DNA of 64,000 nucleotides. It comes from Tipula vernalis (taxonomy: Eukaryota; Arthropoda; Insecta; Diptera; Tipulidae). The position numbers were made by a program, and so were the translations under genes. The DNA lies in contig OY282559.1 in the NCBI GenBank assembly GCA_958295665.1, positions 260,406,245 to 260,470,244 on the forward strand, written 5' to 3'. Shown here one piece after another: positions 10,700 to 22,853 of this stretch. Below the pieces are notes generated by a model that did not search any database, was not told where the DNA came from, and saw nothing but the letters and a program-made list of their open reading frames with translations. Positions within the stretch are counted from its first letter, which is position 1. Each line of letters opens with the position of its first letter.

Positions 10700-13250
10700 C
10701 CACTAGTTTATAGCTTTATCATTGGAGGTGATTTTAATGCCAAAATGCATGCTGGGGTTCCCGAACTGCGACACCGATACGGAAAGAGTTGCTTCAAACA
10801 AAGTAAAGTGTGATTTTCGTGTGACTCCGGTGGAACACCAACATTCTGGGCGATAGACGCGAACAAGATCCCAGATCTTATAAATTTCTATATAACAAAA
10901 GCAGTAACCGATAACTACATTCACATTGAAGATTTGAATATGTGCCAAGGCTAGCTAACGAGAAAACTAATTGGGATTTGTTTCGTGAGCTGACTGAAAC
11001 AAAAACCAACTTGAATAGACCAATAAAAAATCCGCAACAGTTCGAAGATGAATAATATGCCTTTTTGAAATAATACAATATGCAGCCCATGAGAGTTCGC
11101 CGATTAGTCAAACTAATTCGAAAACTTATCCAGTGGAAGTAAAAGAATCGGTCAAAGAAAAACGTAAGGCATGTTAAACCTGGTAAATTAATAGATTTCC
11201 AGAAAACAAGGAATTAACCTTTGCCACCCGAATCATTTTTTAGTATGAGTAATCACTAATCAGCTACCTGACAGTAGTTTTAATAAAAAATTCTAAAAAA
11301 GCAAATATAAGAACTTTATATAAAAATATTTTAATTCGATGTTTCAAACAAACAAGATATTTGAACATTAAGCTTTATAATTTGCATTGATGTAATATTT
11401 TAGGAAGCACTCTCCAAGGTGTATCGTAGGTCTATTAGGACAATTGGGCACTGTCATCGGTAGTTGCAGATGAAGAACCGCGCCCAGCTCCCCGGTCTTA
11501 TCGAAGAATTTACACAATAAAATTACTTATTTTGGTAAACAAATACCGATGAAATAATTTTACATGAATATTTATATTTATAGCTGAAAAAACACCGACT
11601 ACTCGCTAAGGAAAGCAACAAAGGGGCTGCAGAGCACTAAAGTTCAAATACTCCAAAAGGTTGTTTAAAACACCAATTCCTAAGGTTGATAAGATAACTG
11701 TGAAGCTACATGAATTAAAAGAAGAAATCAAATCTAACCTAAACCCAAGAAAATCACCAGGAGTGTCACAGGGCAAATTATCAAAGACTTGCCCTGAGAA
11801 AGCGGTACAAAAATTACTACACATAATCAATTCATTATTAGGTTTAAAATATGTTCTACGTCAGTGGAAAGTTACAGAAGTAATAATGATAGCTAAACCA
11901 AGCAAACCACCTAATCAGAATCTATCCCAGAAATCTCATTCCATCACATCAATTTGGATTCCAAGAAAAGCACCCACTATTAAACAAGTACACAGAATCA
12001 CAAACAAAGCTGAAGCCGCGCTGGAAAGTAAAAAAATTTGTAAAAGTATTTATTTAGATGTGGCACAAGCAATTGATAGAGTATGGCACAAGGAATTGGA
12101 CTACAAATTGCAAGAGGAATTAAAGAAGCAGTTTCACAACACTTTCTCTTTCAGTTTCACTTTTTAGGCACTTTCGAGCAAAGTATGATGAGGAATAATT
12201 TCGCCTTGAAAAAAATCGCAGCGTGAATACCAAAAGGCAGCGTGTTGAAACCAATTTTGTATCTATTATATGCAAGAGACCAACACCAAGAGAAGGAGCT
12301 ATTAGTCGTGTTTTCCATGAGAACTGCACTAGAACTCGATAAATTTTAAATTCCTTTTATTCTATGTAAACAGAAAAAAAAATTAAATTCATAAAGTGAT
12401 AATGTGTAGTGCATTTCACATAAATACATATTTTAAGTTGTTACAGCAATAAATAATGACAATTATAGCTTATTTTTTAGTTACACTGGATAAACCCATG
12501 AATTTATCGAGTGTAGTTGCGTGTAATGACGTCAGCAAGAAATAAGAAAATATTGATGAAATAACTGAAGGGGGAAATTTTTAAACTCAAAATATGTAAT
12601 TATATCAAGTACACTACACATTCGCGCTTTATGAATTTATTTTTTTTCGTTTTACATAGATTAAAAGGAATTTAAAGTTTATCGAGTTCTAGTGCAGTTC
12701 TCATGGAAAACACGGCTATTGCAACATTTGCTGATGATACAGCGAAATGAAAATTATTCAAGTCAACTTCACTAATCGAAATATTAACTGGATTCCAATG
12801 GAAATTAATCCAAAATAGGTTCCCTATGTCAATATAGCCAAATATTTAGATATGACGCTTGACGCTAAGTTAAAGTGGAAAGAACACTTGAAAATTAAAA
12901 AGGAAGAACTTAACAGTAGATTCAGAAAGTAGTATTGGCTTATTGGGTGAAACTTTCAGCTAACTATCCGCAATAAATTGCTCCTTTATTGGCAAATTTT
13001 GAAACTTATATGGGCGTGCCGTATCCAGCTCTGGGGCTGTACTAAGAAGACCGAACGTCAAAACAATTCAGACATTCCAAAACAAGGTTCTACGGAGTAT
13101 TGTCGATGCACCTTGGTACGTTAGAAATGCGGATGGAATACATCAGCGAGAAAATGATTAAGCATACCTACAAACACGCATTACGTCTTCAGGAGGAAAG
13201 AAGGCTTCAACCAACGAAGCCAACTGACCTGGTGAACTGCCCTGAAATAA
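10700..13250 (+). pseudogene. LINE ORF2 relic (endonuclease and reverse transcriptase)
   Basis: FIIGGDFNAKMHAG (about 10713-10755) is the APE-type endonuclease core, followed by WAIDANKIPDLINFYITK (about 10850-10905). After a poorly conserved middle, an open frame at 11661-12167 carries NPRKSPG, LRQWKVTEVIMIAKP, IKQVHRI and LDVAQAIDRVWHKEL, the RT fingers and palm. The FADD block follows at about 12724 beyond the MITE (ATFADDTA), then VNFTNRN, AKYLDMTLDAKLKWKEH and RIQLWGCTK (12775-13050). Stops and frameshifts are frequent. In a live copy this enzyme would perform target-primed reverse transcription. Confidence 0.75.
12307..12714. mobile_element. 408-bp MITE with about 110-bp terminal inverted repeats
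   Basis: The two ends, starting CGTGTTTTCCATGAGAACTG at 12307 and its reverse complement ending at 12714, match over about 110 bp with few differences. The flanks GCTATTAGT and GCTATTGCA share their first six bases, which suggests a 9-bp duplication with decay and a Mutator-type origin. The element sits between LINE RT blocks and carries no open frame of its own. Confidence 0.85.
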
Positions 13251-13483
13251 TTTTGTAAATCACATATTTGTTGTTTACTGTGGACTAATATCACCAATAA
13301 AAAAATGTTATATAGTAAAACACAATATTTCGGTTTTGTCACTTTCTTTAACGTGATATTTATTTTATTTGTAAATGAAATTACGATCGTTTCGGATATT
13401 ACTCCTTTATCAAATTTTTAAAAAACATTCTCCATTCGAGGATATATACATATGCCAGCGTTTTTTCAATCATCGAAAGATAT

Positions 13484-13885
13484 TTTATAGGCACCCTCCC
13501 GGAGGACCTTTAGTTCGCGCGCCGAATTTTGTTTTATGGCTTTAATGGAGTCAAAACGGGAGTAGCCATTTGAGTCTGCGAAACAGGAAAAAATCACCTG
13601 GTGCTAAATCAGGCGAATGTGTAGTTTATCGGTATTTATTGAGTTGTTGGCCTTATTTTCGTTCACAATCGTAGTTCGGTGTGATGGCGCGGTATCGTAG
13701 TGTAAAATCCATGTCACTTTTTTCGCATCAGCGCAAGAAATTTCGTTTGCAACACAAAATTTAAGGCAAACTCTTTGTTCAATAATTTCACTAATGAGGT
13801 CGACTGACTTAACGAACTGCTGTAAACAAACTTGTTGACAGATCGTACTCAAAGTTGGCATCGTAACGAAAGACAGTCCTACCAA
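13484..13885 (-). pseudogene. mariner transposase C-terminal relic (DD34D type)
   Basis: On the minus strand the open frame from 13885 contains VTWILHYDTAPSHRTTIV (second catalytic D) and NSINT. It continues in other frames with SPDLAPGDFFLFRRLKW (third D) at about 13565-13615, FDSIKAIKQNS-REL and a final DD-KKRW-like end at about 13470. This order matches the C-terminal half of Hsmar1/SETMAR-like mariners. Frame changes and loss of the N-terminal half show it is dead. Terminal repeats were not found. Confidence 0.7.
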
Positions 13886-13889
13886 TCTA

Positions 13890-15464
13890 GGAAAAACTTT
13901 AAAAAAAATTTAAATCCTTTCAGCGCGGGCATTTTAAATTAACAATTCCTGGTACTTTTTTTGACAGAATGTATATAGAAACGATCAATAGTCTAAGGTG
14001 ACGCTGGAAGTAATTTACAATTTTTTAATTGTTTTCTATCAAAATCGAATTCCCCTAATTTGATAGTAATAATTTCAAGTAATTTGGTATAGTTGAAGTT
14101 TCTTGAAGAATTTGTAGTAGAATAATCAACATAGTAAACCAGATGTTTTAAACCATTGTCCTTCTTTTAGTTTTAAAACACGCGATTGCGTTCATCAATT
14201 CTAAGAATAGCTTTAAATTTTATAACCGGAAAGCAACTTTTTTTAAATAATTTTATCGTCCAAACAAATATTTTGTAATGCTTATTGGCAAGAAATTTTA
14301 GATTTTTCTGCTTTTCTTAATTAAGTGGAATGACAGATGTGCCCGGTTAAAGCATACAAGCTTTATTTTCACCCAATACTACTACTTGACACATTTCGTC
14401 TAGAAATCATATAGATTAGATCACATAAAACCATAATTATTCCGTTGAGGATTTAAAATCAAACACCACCTTTACCAATAATCCATCACTAAGCGAAATC
14501 AAACAAGTGCAAATGTGTTGCTAGCAAACGACAAATTGATGACAAGATTGATAACTTGTCACATCACCTAGAATGGCGACAAATCCATAAACTTGATTGA
14601 TTGATCAAACTATCTCCGTACAGAGACAAAGTACAGGGACCATACCACCCTGTCGACGAGTACGAATATATCGCATATAACCTTTTACACAAGAAACAAG
14701 TTTTATAAAACAAAAAATTTAAAATATTAATCAAACGTACGAAACTTTACTAACGACACTGAAAATAATAAAAAAAAATAAAATAAAAACTAAATCAATT
14801 ACAACATCAATTACAACAACGAAAATAACAAATTCTAATTTCAACAAAAAGGTTATACTGTGAGAAAATAAAAACTGTGTACATACTCGTATAACAATAT
14901 CTAATAGTGGTAATGTCAATTAATTTTTTTTTTTTACTAAACTACAAAATAGTTATAAGAGAATAGGCGACGGTTGGTATTTTCACATAATCATATCGAA
15001 TATACACTGTGTGTGTATACATAAACAATTCATAATGATGCACAATTAATTTCGTTTATTTAAATCTTATTATATAGTACTCTCGCACATTAACACAATC
15101 AGAGCTTCAAAAACGCTAAACTGAAAAATGTGCACTACTCAAATATTTCATGATGACGATGGAAATTTTTACTGTAGCTATCTATGATAGGTAGGAAACA
15201 ATAGTAATGCTTACCGTTTTTTTTTGTGTATATCCAGATATTTAATTGAAAAGTTGAAATCGTACCTGAAAAATAATAAAAAAGAAAAAATGTTATTAAC
15301 CTATAAAAACGTATTTAAATGTATATTTTTTAAAATCCCAATTTTTGAATTAAATTTCATTTCATTATAATCATTAAATTAATTAAAATTAAACAACACC
15401 AACTTAATATCGATAAATATGATTAATTAAAATATAAACTGACCACAAACAAAGTACGTAAAAA
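13890..15464. other. AT-rich spacer
   Basis: I found no protein family, RNA gene or long inverted repeat in this stretch. Open frames on either strand are short and low-complexity. Confidence 0.4.
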
Positions 15465-17745
15465 ATGCACATAAAAACTACATACATCGCGTTAAACGCA
15501 CTTCTTCGATTCCTTCGGAGAGGAACCAGCATTTCTCAGGTGATCAAAAGTACAACCACAGTTTATAACAGCCTTTATAAATTTTACGCAACAATATGGT
15601 TTCACCGAAGAAGAAAATATTCCAAGGCTGAACAAATGCCTAAACAGGGGGATGCCTATAACGCCGTAATAACTGAATTGCTTATGCCAAGCTCACTACC
15701 TTCTACTATGAGTATATTGAGGTTGCTCTAAGCACGCCCTGAGTTAGTCTTCTATTTTGATATGATGTCGATAAAGCAAAGACCTCCCGTGAAGCTCGAA
15801 CGATTAGAAACCATCTTCGCATTTTCAATAAGGGTAAAAGCGTTCTGCGACATGAAAAAGACGGCCAAGATGCACGAGTACCTGAACAGCCCTACTCTAT
15901 TATCCGAGATGGTGGATAAGTTGCCGGCGATGTTAAAGATGGAATGAGGCCGTCGTCAGTATGGAGAAGTAAAAGTTGTTTAACGTGTGGTTGCGAGGAA
16001 ATGCTGAAACGGCGAGTTGTTTGTCTAGCCCTCTGATATGAGCAGTTACCCCGATAACTTCGAACTGAAAGACGACCTAACCAAAAGAATTTCACGGAGC
16101 TCACGAGACCACGACGCGAGAAGCAAGCTGCCGAATATATAAAGCACTTGATCACTTGCCAAGCAAATGCTGAAATGATTGTTTGGTAAAACATTGGCTC
16201 CGCGACTGGAGAATTAAATGAATCTATTCCAGGAAAGCATGACGTACGATGTCTACATGTGAATTTCTAGATGGTGGACCACAGCAACACTTCCAGAACG
16301 CAATTTAGCAGACGAATTAGGTCTCGAAGAGGTGTTTGAAAAACTAATTCTTAAACGGACGAGCGAATCAGAGAACGAGGTTGCAAATTTCTGGGCACTA
16401 TCTAGGCAACCGATATGAGCTGCAGGAGGTCAAGGCGACAGAGCAGCTATACCCCCTTGGTATTGCGACATACACGGAGGTACAACCACGTATTTTGATA
16501 GGTTTGGATCGCAAGCAGTTGTTAGTTACGCAAAATACAGTTAGTGTAGTTGGGAGAATCCAGTAGCGATACCCTCGCGCGTTGGATGGACGCTGCAGAA
16601 CGGAACACGAGAAAATACATTCAACTACTTGCCACTGAATCCTCATAAAGTAGCAGACCAGGATCTACACGAGAATGTGAAATGTGTTTTTGCATTGGTA
16701 AGCCTAGGAGTGAAATTTCCCGATTGAGAAGTAGAATCCCATAAAGATGCCAGAGCAAGAAAAATACTTGCGGAGAGACGCAAAGTACTGTGGAGTAACA
16801 ATGAATAACGTTTCTAATTTCAGGACAGATGGCATCGATGCATCGATTATAGAGCTTCGAGCGGAAGCTTTCGAAAGATCTTAACGGCCGAAAATGTTAA
16901 TGCACAGACCATCGAGTATTAAGCGAATGGTTGGCTGAAAAGTAATCCATAAGGAGAAAGAACATGGTACTTAGCCATTTTTAAGCTAACACACCCCAAC
17001 AAATTAAGTTCAAATATGTTGACGGGCCCTGATGTATTGGCAAGCCCCGCAGCCGTGCTGTTTAAATTTCGAGAACACAAGTATCCTGTCAGTGGCGACA
17101 TACGGAAAATGTTTCACCAAATTTGGATCAAGCGGGACGACCAAGACACTTACGTGTAGAGATCGTCCACAAGAGGATGCCTCTACGTACCAAATTACTG
17201 TAATGACGTTTGGAGCATCCTGTACGCCATGTGTAGCCCGCTATATCAAGAATCTGAATACAGAGAGGTATCGGTAACATAAACCATGAGCGTACGGAGT
17301 AATCAAACATCGAATCTATATCGATAATTATCTCGATAGTTTCAAAACGATAGATGAATGTGTGGAAGTCACACGCCAAGTGATCTATATTAATCGGGAA
17401 GGGGGTTTCGATCTGCGAAGTTTTATCTCCAATTCACCATGTGTATTGGAATTAATGAACCCCATTCAGAATGAACCCGAGGGGATGTTAGGCGACAGCA
17501 ACAGTAGCGCAAAGTCCTCGGAATGTTGTGGTGCACGAGTTATGTCACACTTCGGTTTCGCGTTAATATGCAGCGAATAGAAATAGAAATTTTAAGAGGA
17601 GAAAAGATACCGATAAAGCGGGTGGCTCTGCGAACCGTGATGATGAAGTATCGGTTCAATCCAAACGCTTTAGCTTCAACCACGGTGCCGTTTCGTCGGT
17701 CAAATACGTTACACAAGTGGTGGACGATTTGAACTGACCCTCTTA
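15465..17745 (+). pseudogene. BEL/Pao retrotransposon gag-protease-RT relic
   Basis: The start is gag-like (VKLERLETIFAFSIRVKAFC near 15790). VQPRILIGLDRKQLLV (about 16475-16530) is the BEL/Pao protease end preceding RT. RT follows with LTGPDVLASPAAVLFKFRE (about 17017-17075), GDIRKMFHQIWIK, VMTFGASCTPCVARYIKNLN (17208-17260), DNYLDSFKTIDECVEVTRQV (about 17320-17375) and GGFDLRSFISNSPCVLELMN (17402-17460). The chain fades at about 17740 after RTVM and PFRRS. It needs several frame changes and contains stops, so it is inactive. No LTR or primer-binding site was recognised. It represents the pol region just upstream of the part retained in the 0.2-1.9 kb relic, but the two need not be the same copy. 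Confidence 0.8.
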
Positions 17746-20490
17746 AATATTTCGAATTGACATACGAAAATAAAGGATTGTAAAAAAATGTGGTAAACAT
17801 AACTAAATTATTTTGGATGCTAAGCTATACGTGTTGCTACCTTTACTTGATTGCTTGTAGTACTTTTGCATACCCTCATGAGCGGAACAATATGTTTTTT
17901 ATATAGAGCTTCTTGATTTACTTAAAATGTTTTGTCTGTCACTTATTATTGTTGAATGTTCTGGTTTAAAACCAAACCGATGGTCTGGAATCAGCTTCAT
18001 CTCCAGCAATAAAGTATTTAGACGCTTACAAGTTGTAATTTGTAACTTCAACTTTTGATTTCAAGCCTACATTATTATATTCACTGCCAGACGGTTAACG
18101 AAAAAATAATTATATTACTCGGGTCTATAATAGACCAACCATCCGAACATTGCATAAATCCTGCCTCTTGACAATAATACACTTTTACATTTTGACCTTG
18201 TTAATTCCAATTCACTACCTCTCAAAAGCAATAATTTTAACCATAATTTATACTGTTCAAATTTTGTGATTTGAGATCTTTGGAGTCGAGGGTTTTACCA
18301 GATTTACCCGGGCACTACAGGAAGTAGAAACAGTTAAATTTCTAGACGATAGAATACATATGTTGAAATATTCAACTGCTTCATCTATTGTATATCATCA
18401 TCTTTAGTTTGATAATCAGTTTTATTGTTGCTTAATATCGGTTGATTCTGTATACAAATTTATTGTACAAGACAAGCGAGTGGTACGATGACAGGTCCAA
18501 ATATGGCGTCGCCTTAAAAAATTAAGTTAACATAGACATGACCTTGAGACGTAATTTCAAGGGCATCAATAATTGTTTAATCATCCCTCGAATCCAAAGC
18601 ACTTTTCCCTGAAACGTTTTGTTCTACAAGGTGAAATTTTCGAAATATTTTGGTAAATGTTTCTCTCGGAATATTACAAAAAAAACATTTAAAAAAAATC
18701 TCACCACTTTTAATGCACAGTCAATTTATCGGACATTATATAGTTACACCCTTACATTTAGATTAATTCCACAAGAACACGTAATAGAAAATTTGTAGGT
18801 GTTATGTGTTTTTAATAGTTAAACATGAATAACATTGGATTGTAAAATATTAAGATTTTGCAACTTGAAACCCATATTTATTTTATTTCGATCGAATCCA
18901 CCAAAGCGAATCTCGAGCGATACCATTTGTAAACGTGTTTAGTTAGTTTCTGATATTTCTGTTTTAAATAAATTTTGAATTCTAATTCGCAAACTTGATT
19001 GATTTGATACTGAGGCGAACATGTATTGTGTTCAACATTCGAATGATTTGTTCTATTTTATTATTTAAGTTCATTTTTGATTGACTTTATTCTCATATTA
19101 CAAAATAAGCATGAATTATATACTGAATGTAAAAAAAATATTCATACCGTCCACATTATACAAAATCACTATTCATACAAATTTTATTTTGTTATTAGAT
19201 TCGTTTTAATCACACAAAAATCAAATCTCTGGATGGAAAGACAGCTCTATCAGTGTTCAATACGACATAAATTAAATTAATATTGCGCTGCGTGATATAT
19301 GTATCAATGAAAGGGAAATTGGAACAGATTTTTTATTAATATTAATTTTTTTTTTTTCAAGGTGGAAAATCTCAACAAAAAATAAAATCACGAATTCATA
19401 TAATTAAAATTATAACTAGACTCCTTAAAGATATTATAAACGTATTTGAAAATATGTATGCGTTTCTTAGAATAGCGCAAAGAAAAATTTATTATAAAAA
19501 TATATAAAAAAAATTGTTTATTCATGAGATTTTTGAATAGAACGAAAGCAAAAAATTTTCGCGAGATAAAATGTGTTGTTATTTTTCATCATACTTTGTG
19601 CGGTTTGTATTTGTGTCTGTGTGTGTGCGTATGTGTGTTATTATTCCATTTCATTGTTTCAAAAAAGTTTTCACACTACTAATGTACTGTTTGTATATAC
19701 TATATTTATTGTACATATTCATATTTTTATTTACAATGAAAATTGAAGAAAATTAAAAAAAAACGCTGAAAACGAAGCGAATATAGTTCAGAGATTAGAG
19801 AAACGATTTTGTTGTATGCGAAATTCTGGTAAAATTAGTATATGAGATAATGAGGGTACATTCCTATGATGATAATGCCGCATCCATATTCTTTTATCTT
19901 TTGTCGTTTAATATTACTGAACATATTATTTTCATGAATATAAACAAAATAGGAAAATTATTCAAAAAGTGAGTATGGATATTTGATGTTTGTACACAAA
20001 AAGAGGTTATGTGCTTATGGGGAATTGCAAAAAAATGTTTCACCTTTAGCCAAATAGACAAATGAGTTCACTATACTTAAAGAATCAAATAAGAAGGTCG
20101 GATCAAAAAACATTTCAGGCATGACATACGTTATTTAAAATCGTATATAACCGCAACTAATAAAACCGTGGGATTTTACTAAATCTAAAAAATTGATAAG
20201 ATTACGAAGTTTAACCAAATTATATTAATTAACATAAATGTTTGAATGATAATATCACGATATCCATTCTGAGCAGTTTCGATTCAAGCCAAATTAGCTT
20301 CTTATAAAATAATCGATTTTAAAACTTATCAATGTGCCAGGCACATTTGCCTTCAGTTCTTCATCGCAATTTAAACTACGGTTAAATAAATTTACTTAAT
20401 TAAAGTCTAATTAACGATTTAAACTTGGTTTAAGCAGCACGATACGTGTTAAATGGACAGCGAAAATAAGACACATAGGACTTTAGTTAA
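17746..20490. other. AT-rich spacer
   Basis: No gene recognised. It contains T- and A-rich runs and a GT-rich run at about 19613-19640. Open frames are short and lack known motifs. Confidence 0.4.
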
Positions 20491-20492
20491 TA

Positions 20493-21804
20493 CAGGGTGG
20501 CTTAGACCAAATGTTACTAACTTCACTCTGCTGTCATTTGTGTAGTTGTCATTTTCGCGCATTAATTTTTTGACAGATTGAAGTTTGGTTAGTTGTTTAT
20601 ATGTGGTCAATAAATAATTGTTCTAAATTAATATCTTAATAAAAAAATCGTAATGGAATTCAAACGTAATAGTGTAATTGCACTGTATTTGGGTGGAAAT
20701 TCACAAACAGCAATAGTTCGTCAGCTCCAGCATTTGAATGTGAATAAAATGTTTGTGTATCGAACCATAACTCGATACAACGAAACTGGTAGCATCGCTA
20801 AACGCAACAGAGGCGGTCCTAAAAAGACAGCAACATCAAAAGAAATGATACGAAAGGTGAAGAAACGAATCCAACGAAATCCTCGTCAAAGTGCCAATCA
20901 ATTAGCCGCACGTCTACATGTTTCACGATACAGCATTCAAACCATATTGAAAAATGAACTACACTTGAAGCCCTACAAGATACAAAAAGTTCAAGATCTT
21001 ACGGAGGCACAAAAAAAAGTTAGGCTTGAAAGAACACGAGCATTGAAGGCCTTGGCCGAACGTGATGAGATTCCAAAAATTGTCTTTTCTGATGAGAAAA
21101 TTTTCACCATTCAACAGCATGTGAATAAACAAAATGATCGTGTTTGTTTAGAGGACAAGTCCAACGATAATTTGGACACAAGAGTTGCCATGCGCAAGCA
21201 ATCACCAGCTTATGTTATGGTTTGGGCTGCAGTTACTGCAGATGGACGCACTCCTCTGGTTTTCATCGAACATGGAGTCAAGGTAAACCAAGAGATGTAC
21301 CGCCAAAAGATCCTAAACGATGCTTTGCTACCTTGGGCACGTAAACACTTTGGTACGAACCGTTGGACATTCCAACAGGACTCGGCACCGTCACACAAAG
21401 CTCGAGCGACACAGCAATTTTTACAAAATTGCGTTCCGCGGCTGATTTCGTCGAAAGAATGGCCACCATATTCACCAGACTTGAATCCCATGGATTTCTC
21501 CATATGGTCCATTTTGGAGAGTAAGGTGTCCACTAAAAAATACGAAAGTGTTGATGCATTGAAGTCAGCTCTTGTTCGAGAATGGAATAAAATTCCGCAA
21601 GCCCACGTTCGGTCAGCATGCAATGCTTTCTATGGAAGACTGAATCAAATAATCAAAGCCAAAGGAGGTCATATCGAGCAGTAACATGTTTTTCATAAAA
21701 TGTAATATGTTTTCAACATATTCCACGAAATTTCAATACAACATAATCAAAATTAAAAAAATTACAGCGTTTTCATTTGGTAACACTTGGTCTCAGCCAC
21801 CCTG
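20493..21804 (+). mobile_element. mariner-type transposon, DD37D (maT-like), apparently complete
   Basis: The element is 1312 bp long. Its ends are inverted repeats of about 27 bp with three mismatches, starting CAGGGTGGCT at 20493 and ending AGCCACCCTG at 21804. It is flanked by TA on both sides (20491-20492 and 21805-21806), the standard Tc1/mariner target duplication. It contains one uninterrupted transposase frame. Confidence 0.93.
20653..21684 (+). CDS. mariner-family transposase (DD37D, maT-like)
   Basis: A 343-residue open protein of full family length. Residues 1-115 hold two helix-turn-helix regions for TIR binding, joined by RGGPKK (about 53-58), a GRPR-like minor-groove linker. 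Catalytic acids are D147 in VFSDEKIF, D243 in FQQDSAPSH and D281 in SPDLNPMDF. Thirty-seven residues separate the last two, the spacing of the DD37D (maT) branch rather than classical DD34D mariner or DD34E Tc1. WPPYSPDLNP is the conserved block before the third acid. The start at 20653 is the first ATG after the left TIR, about 160 bases in. The protein would cut both element ends and reinsert at TA. No stop or missing catalytic residue is visible, so activity is possible; that is inference. Confidence 0.93.
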   Translation: MEFKRNSVIALYLGGNSQTAIVRQLQHLNVNKMFVYRTITRYNETGSIAKRNRGGPKKTATSKEMIRKVKKRIQRNPRQSANQLAARLHVSRYSIQTILKNELHLKPYKIQKVQDLTEAQKKVRLERTRALKALAERDEIPKIVFSDEKIFTIQQHVNKQNDRVCLEDKSNDNLDTRVAMRKQSPAYVMVWAAVTADGRTPLVFIEHGVKVNQEMYRQKILNDALLPWARKHFGTNRWTFQQDSAPSHKARATQQFLQNCVPRLISSKEWPPYSPDLNPMDFSIWSILESKVSTKKYESVDALKSALVREWNKIPQAHVRSACNAFYGRLNQIIKAKGGHIEQ

Positions 21805-21841
21805 TATATAGAACAGATTTAAACCATGTTTTTAGGATTTT

Positions 21842-22700
21842 ATAAATGAAACATTAGGTTATTCCGGAATTAGCCAGATAAATAATTTTTTTTTGCGAAG
21901 ATGAGAAATTGTTAAGACTTCTGGAATTCAGTTTCGATCTGACGACGATTGTCAAAAATAAATCATTTTTCAATTTTAATCATCTCATCAGGCTACACTA
22001 TAGCGACTGAACTTATTACTGTTTTTTCCTATATATAGGAATCAACCATGCACTTGTAGTATTAGCGAATTTTACAGTTCTCGTTTTTCGTAAATACTTT
22101 TTAATAAAACATTTACCAACACATTTCAATATGCCAAACTATAAAATTTGTAGTATTCTTCAAGATACTTGTAGTGTTTTTTTATTCGCTCCGGATAGCT
22201 GCTATCGAGAGCCATCATTTTTCTATGCCTAAATTTAAATTTGACGCGCTATTTATTAGTAAACTAAACGTATTTAACATCAAACTATCATTTTCAATTC
22301 AATTGTTTACCAAAAACTTCATATAAAAAATATTTGGCTCTACCTATTTATACGGAGCGCTATCGGGAGCCATTTTTTATATGACGGCTCTCGATAGCAG
22401 CTATCCAGAACGAATAAAAAAACACTACAACTAATACACCGACAACAATTTCTCCTCTTCGGAAAATATTAGTTAATGAACCTAATGTTTCAAATAGAAT
22501 GCACGTATGCGTTAAATACAATAAAATTGAAATTGTTAACAGTTTTTAAAGAGAATTGTAAAATTCGCTAATACTACAAGTGCAGTTCACTCGCTGTAGC
22601 CTGATGAGATGATTGAAAAATGATTTATTTTTCACAATCCTCATCAGATCGAAGCTGAATTGCAAAACTCTTAACAATTTCTCCTCTTTGTAGGATTTTA
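21842..22700. repeat. fold-back element with long inverted arms
   Basis: The left arm (about 21896-22080) pairs with the right arm (about 22553-22696): GAGAAATTGTTAAGA, TTTCGATCTGA, AATCATTTTTCAAT, ATCTCATCAGGCTACA and CTTGTAGTATTAGCGAATTT all recur inverted. The left arm has about 35 extra bases including a small palindrome (TTCCTATATATAGGAA). A further inverted copy of 21845-21920 lies at about 22441-22497. No coding capacity. Confidence 0.8.
22168..22431. mobile_element. 264-bp MITE nested in the fold-back element
   Basis: Inverted ends of about 46 bp begin CTTGTAGTGTTTTTTTATTC at 22168 and mirror this at 22386-22431 with few mismatches. TA flanks both sides (22166-22167 and 22432-22433), suggesting a Tc1/mariner-mobilised MITE. 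The phrase GCTATCG(A/G)GAGCC occurs three times within it. Confidence 0.75.
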
Positions 22701-22725
22701 TTAATATTTGGTTGGGTCTAGAAGC

Positions 22726-22772
22726 ACAAATTAAGTTAATTTGTTATTCGCAAGTACAAATTAAGTTAATTT
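22726..22772 (+). repeat. direct repeat of 17 bp
   Basis: ACAAATTAAGTTAATTT occurs at about 22726-22742 and again at about 22756-22772. The meaning is unclear; it could be a target duplication around a very short insertion. Confidence 0.6.
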
Positions 22773-22853
22773 TTAGCAGTAAATCCGAAGTATTTCGTTA
22801 CGTTTTTCAAACCCAACGGGCTAGTAAAAAAAAATTGAAATTGTAATAATCTT

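Larger units (their letters stand above)
8193..13315 (+). mobile_element. decayed Jockey-type LINE carrying two later insertions
   Basis: Parts in order on the plus strand: an ORF1 N-terminal region and PRE_C2HC-like domain (8193-8870), zinc knuckles (about 10465-10590), an ORF2 endonuclease fragment (10700-11060), RT (11661-12290 and 12718-13245) and a short 3-prime tail with AATAAA at about 13297. The Tc1-like element at about 8963-10408 splits ORF1 and a 408-bp MITE at 12307-12714 splits RT just before the FADD motif, so both inserted later. The RT closely resembles the fragment at 32.7-33.4 kb (FTNR, AKYL-MTLDAKL-WK, QLWGCTK). I saw no flanking duplication. Confidence 0.75.
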
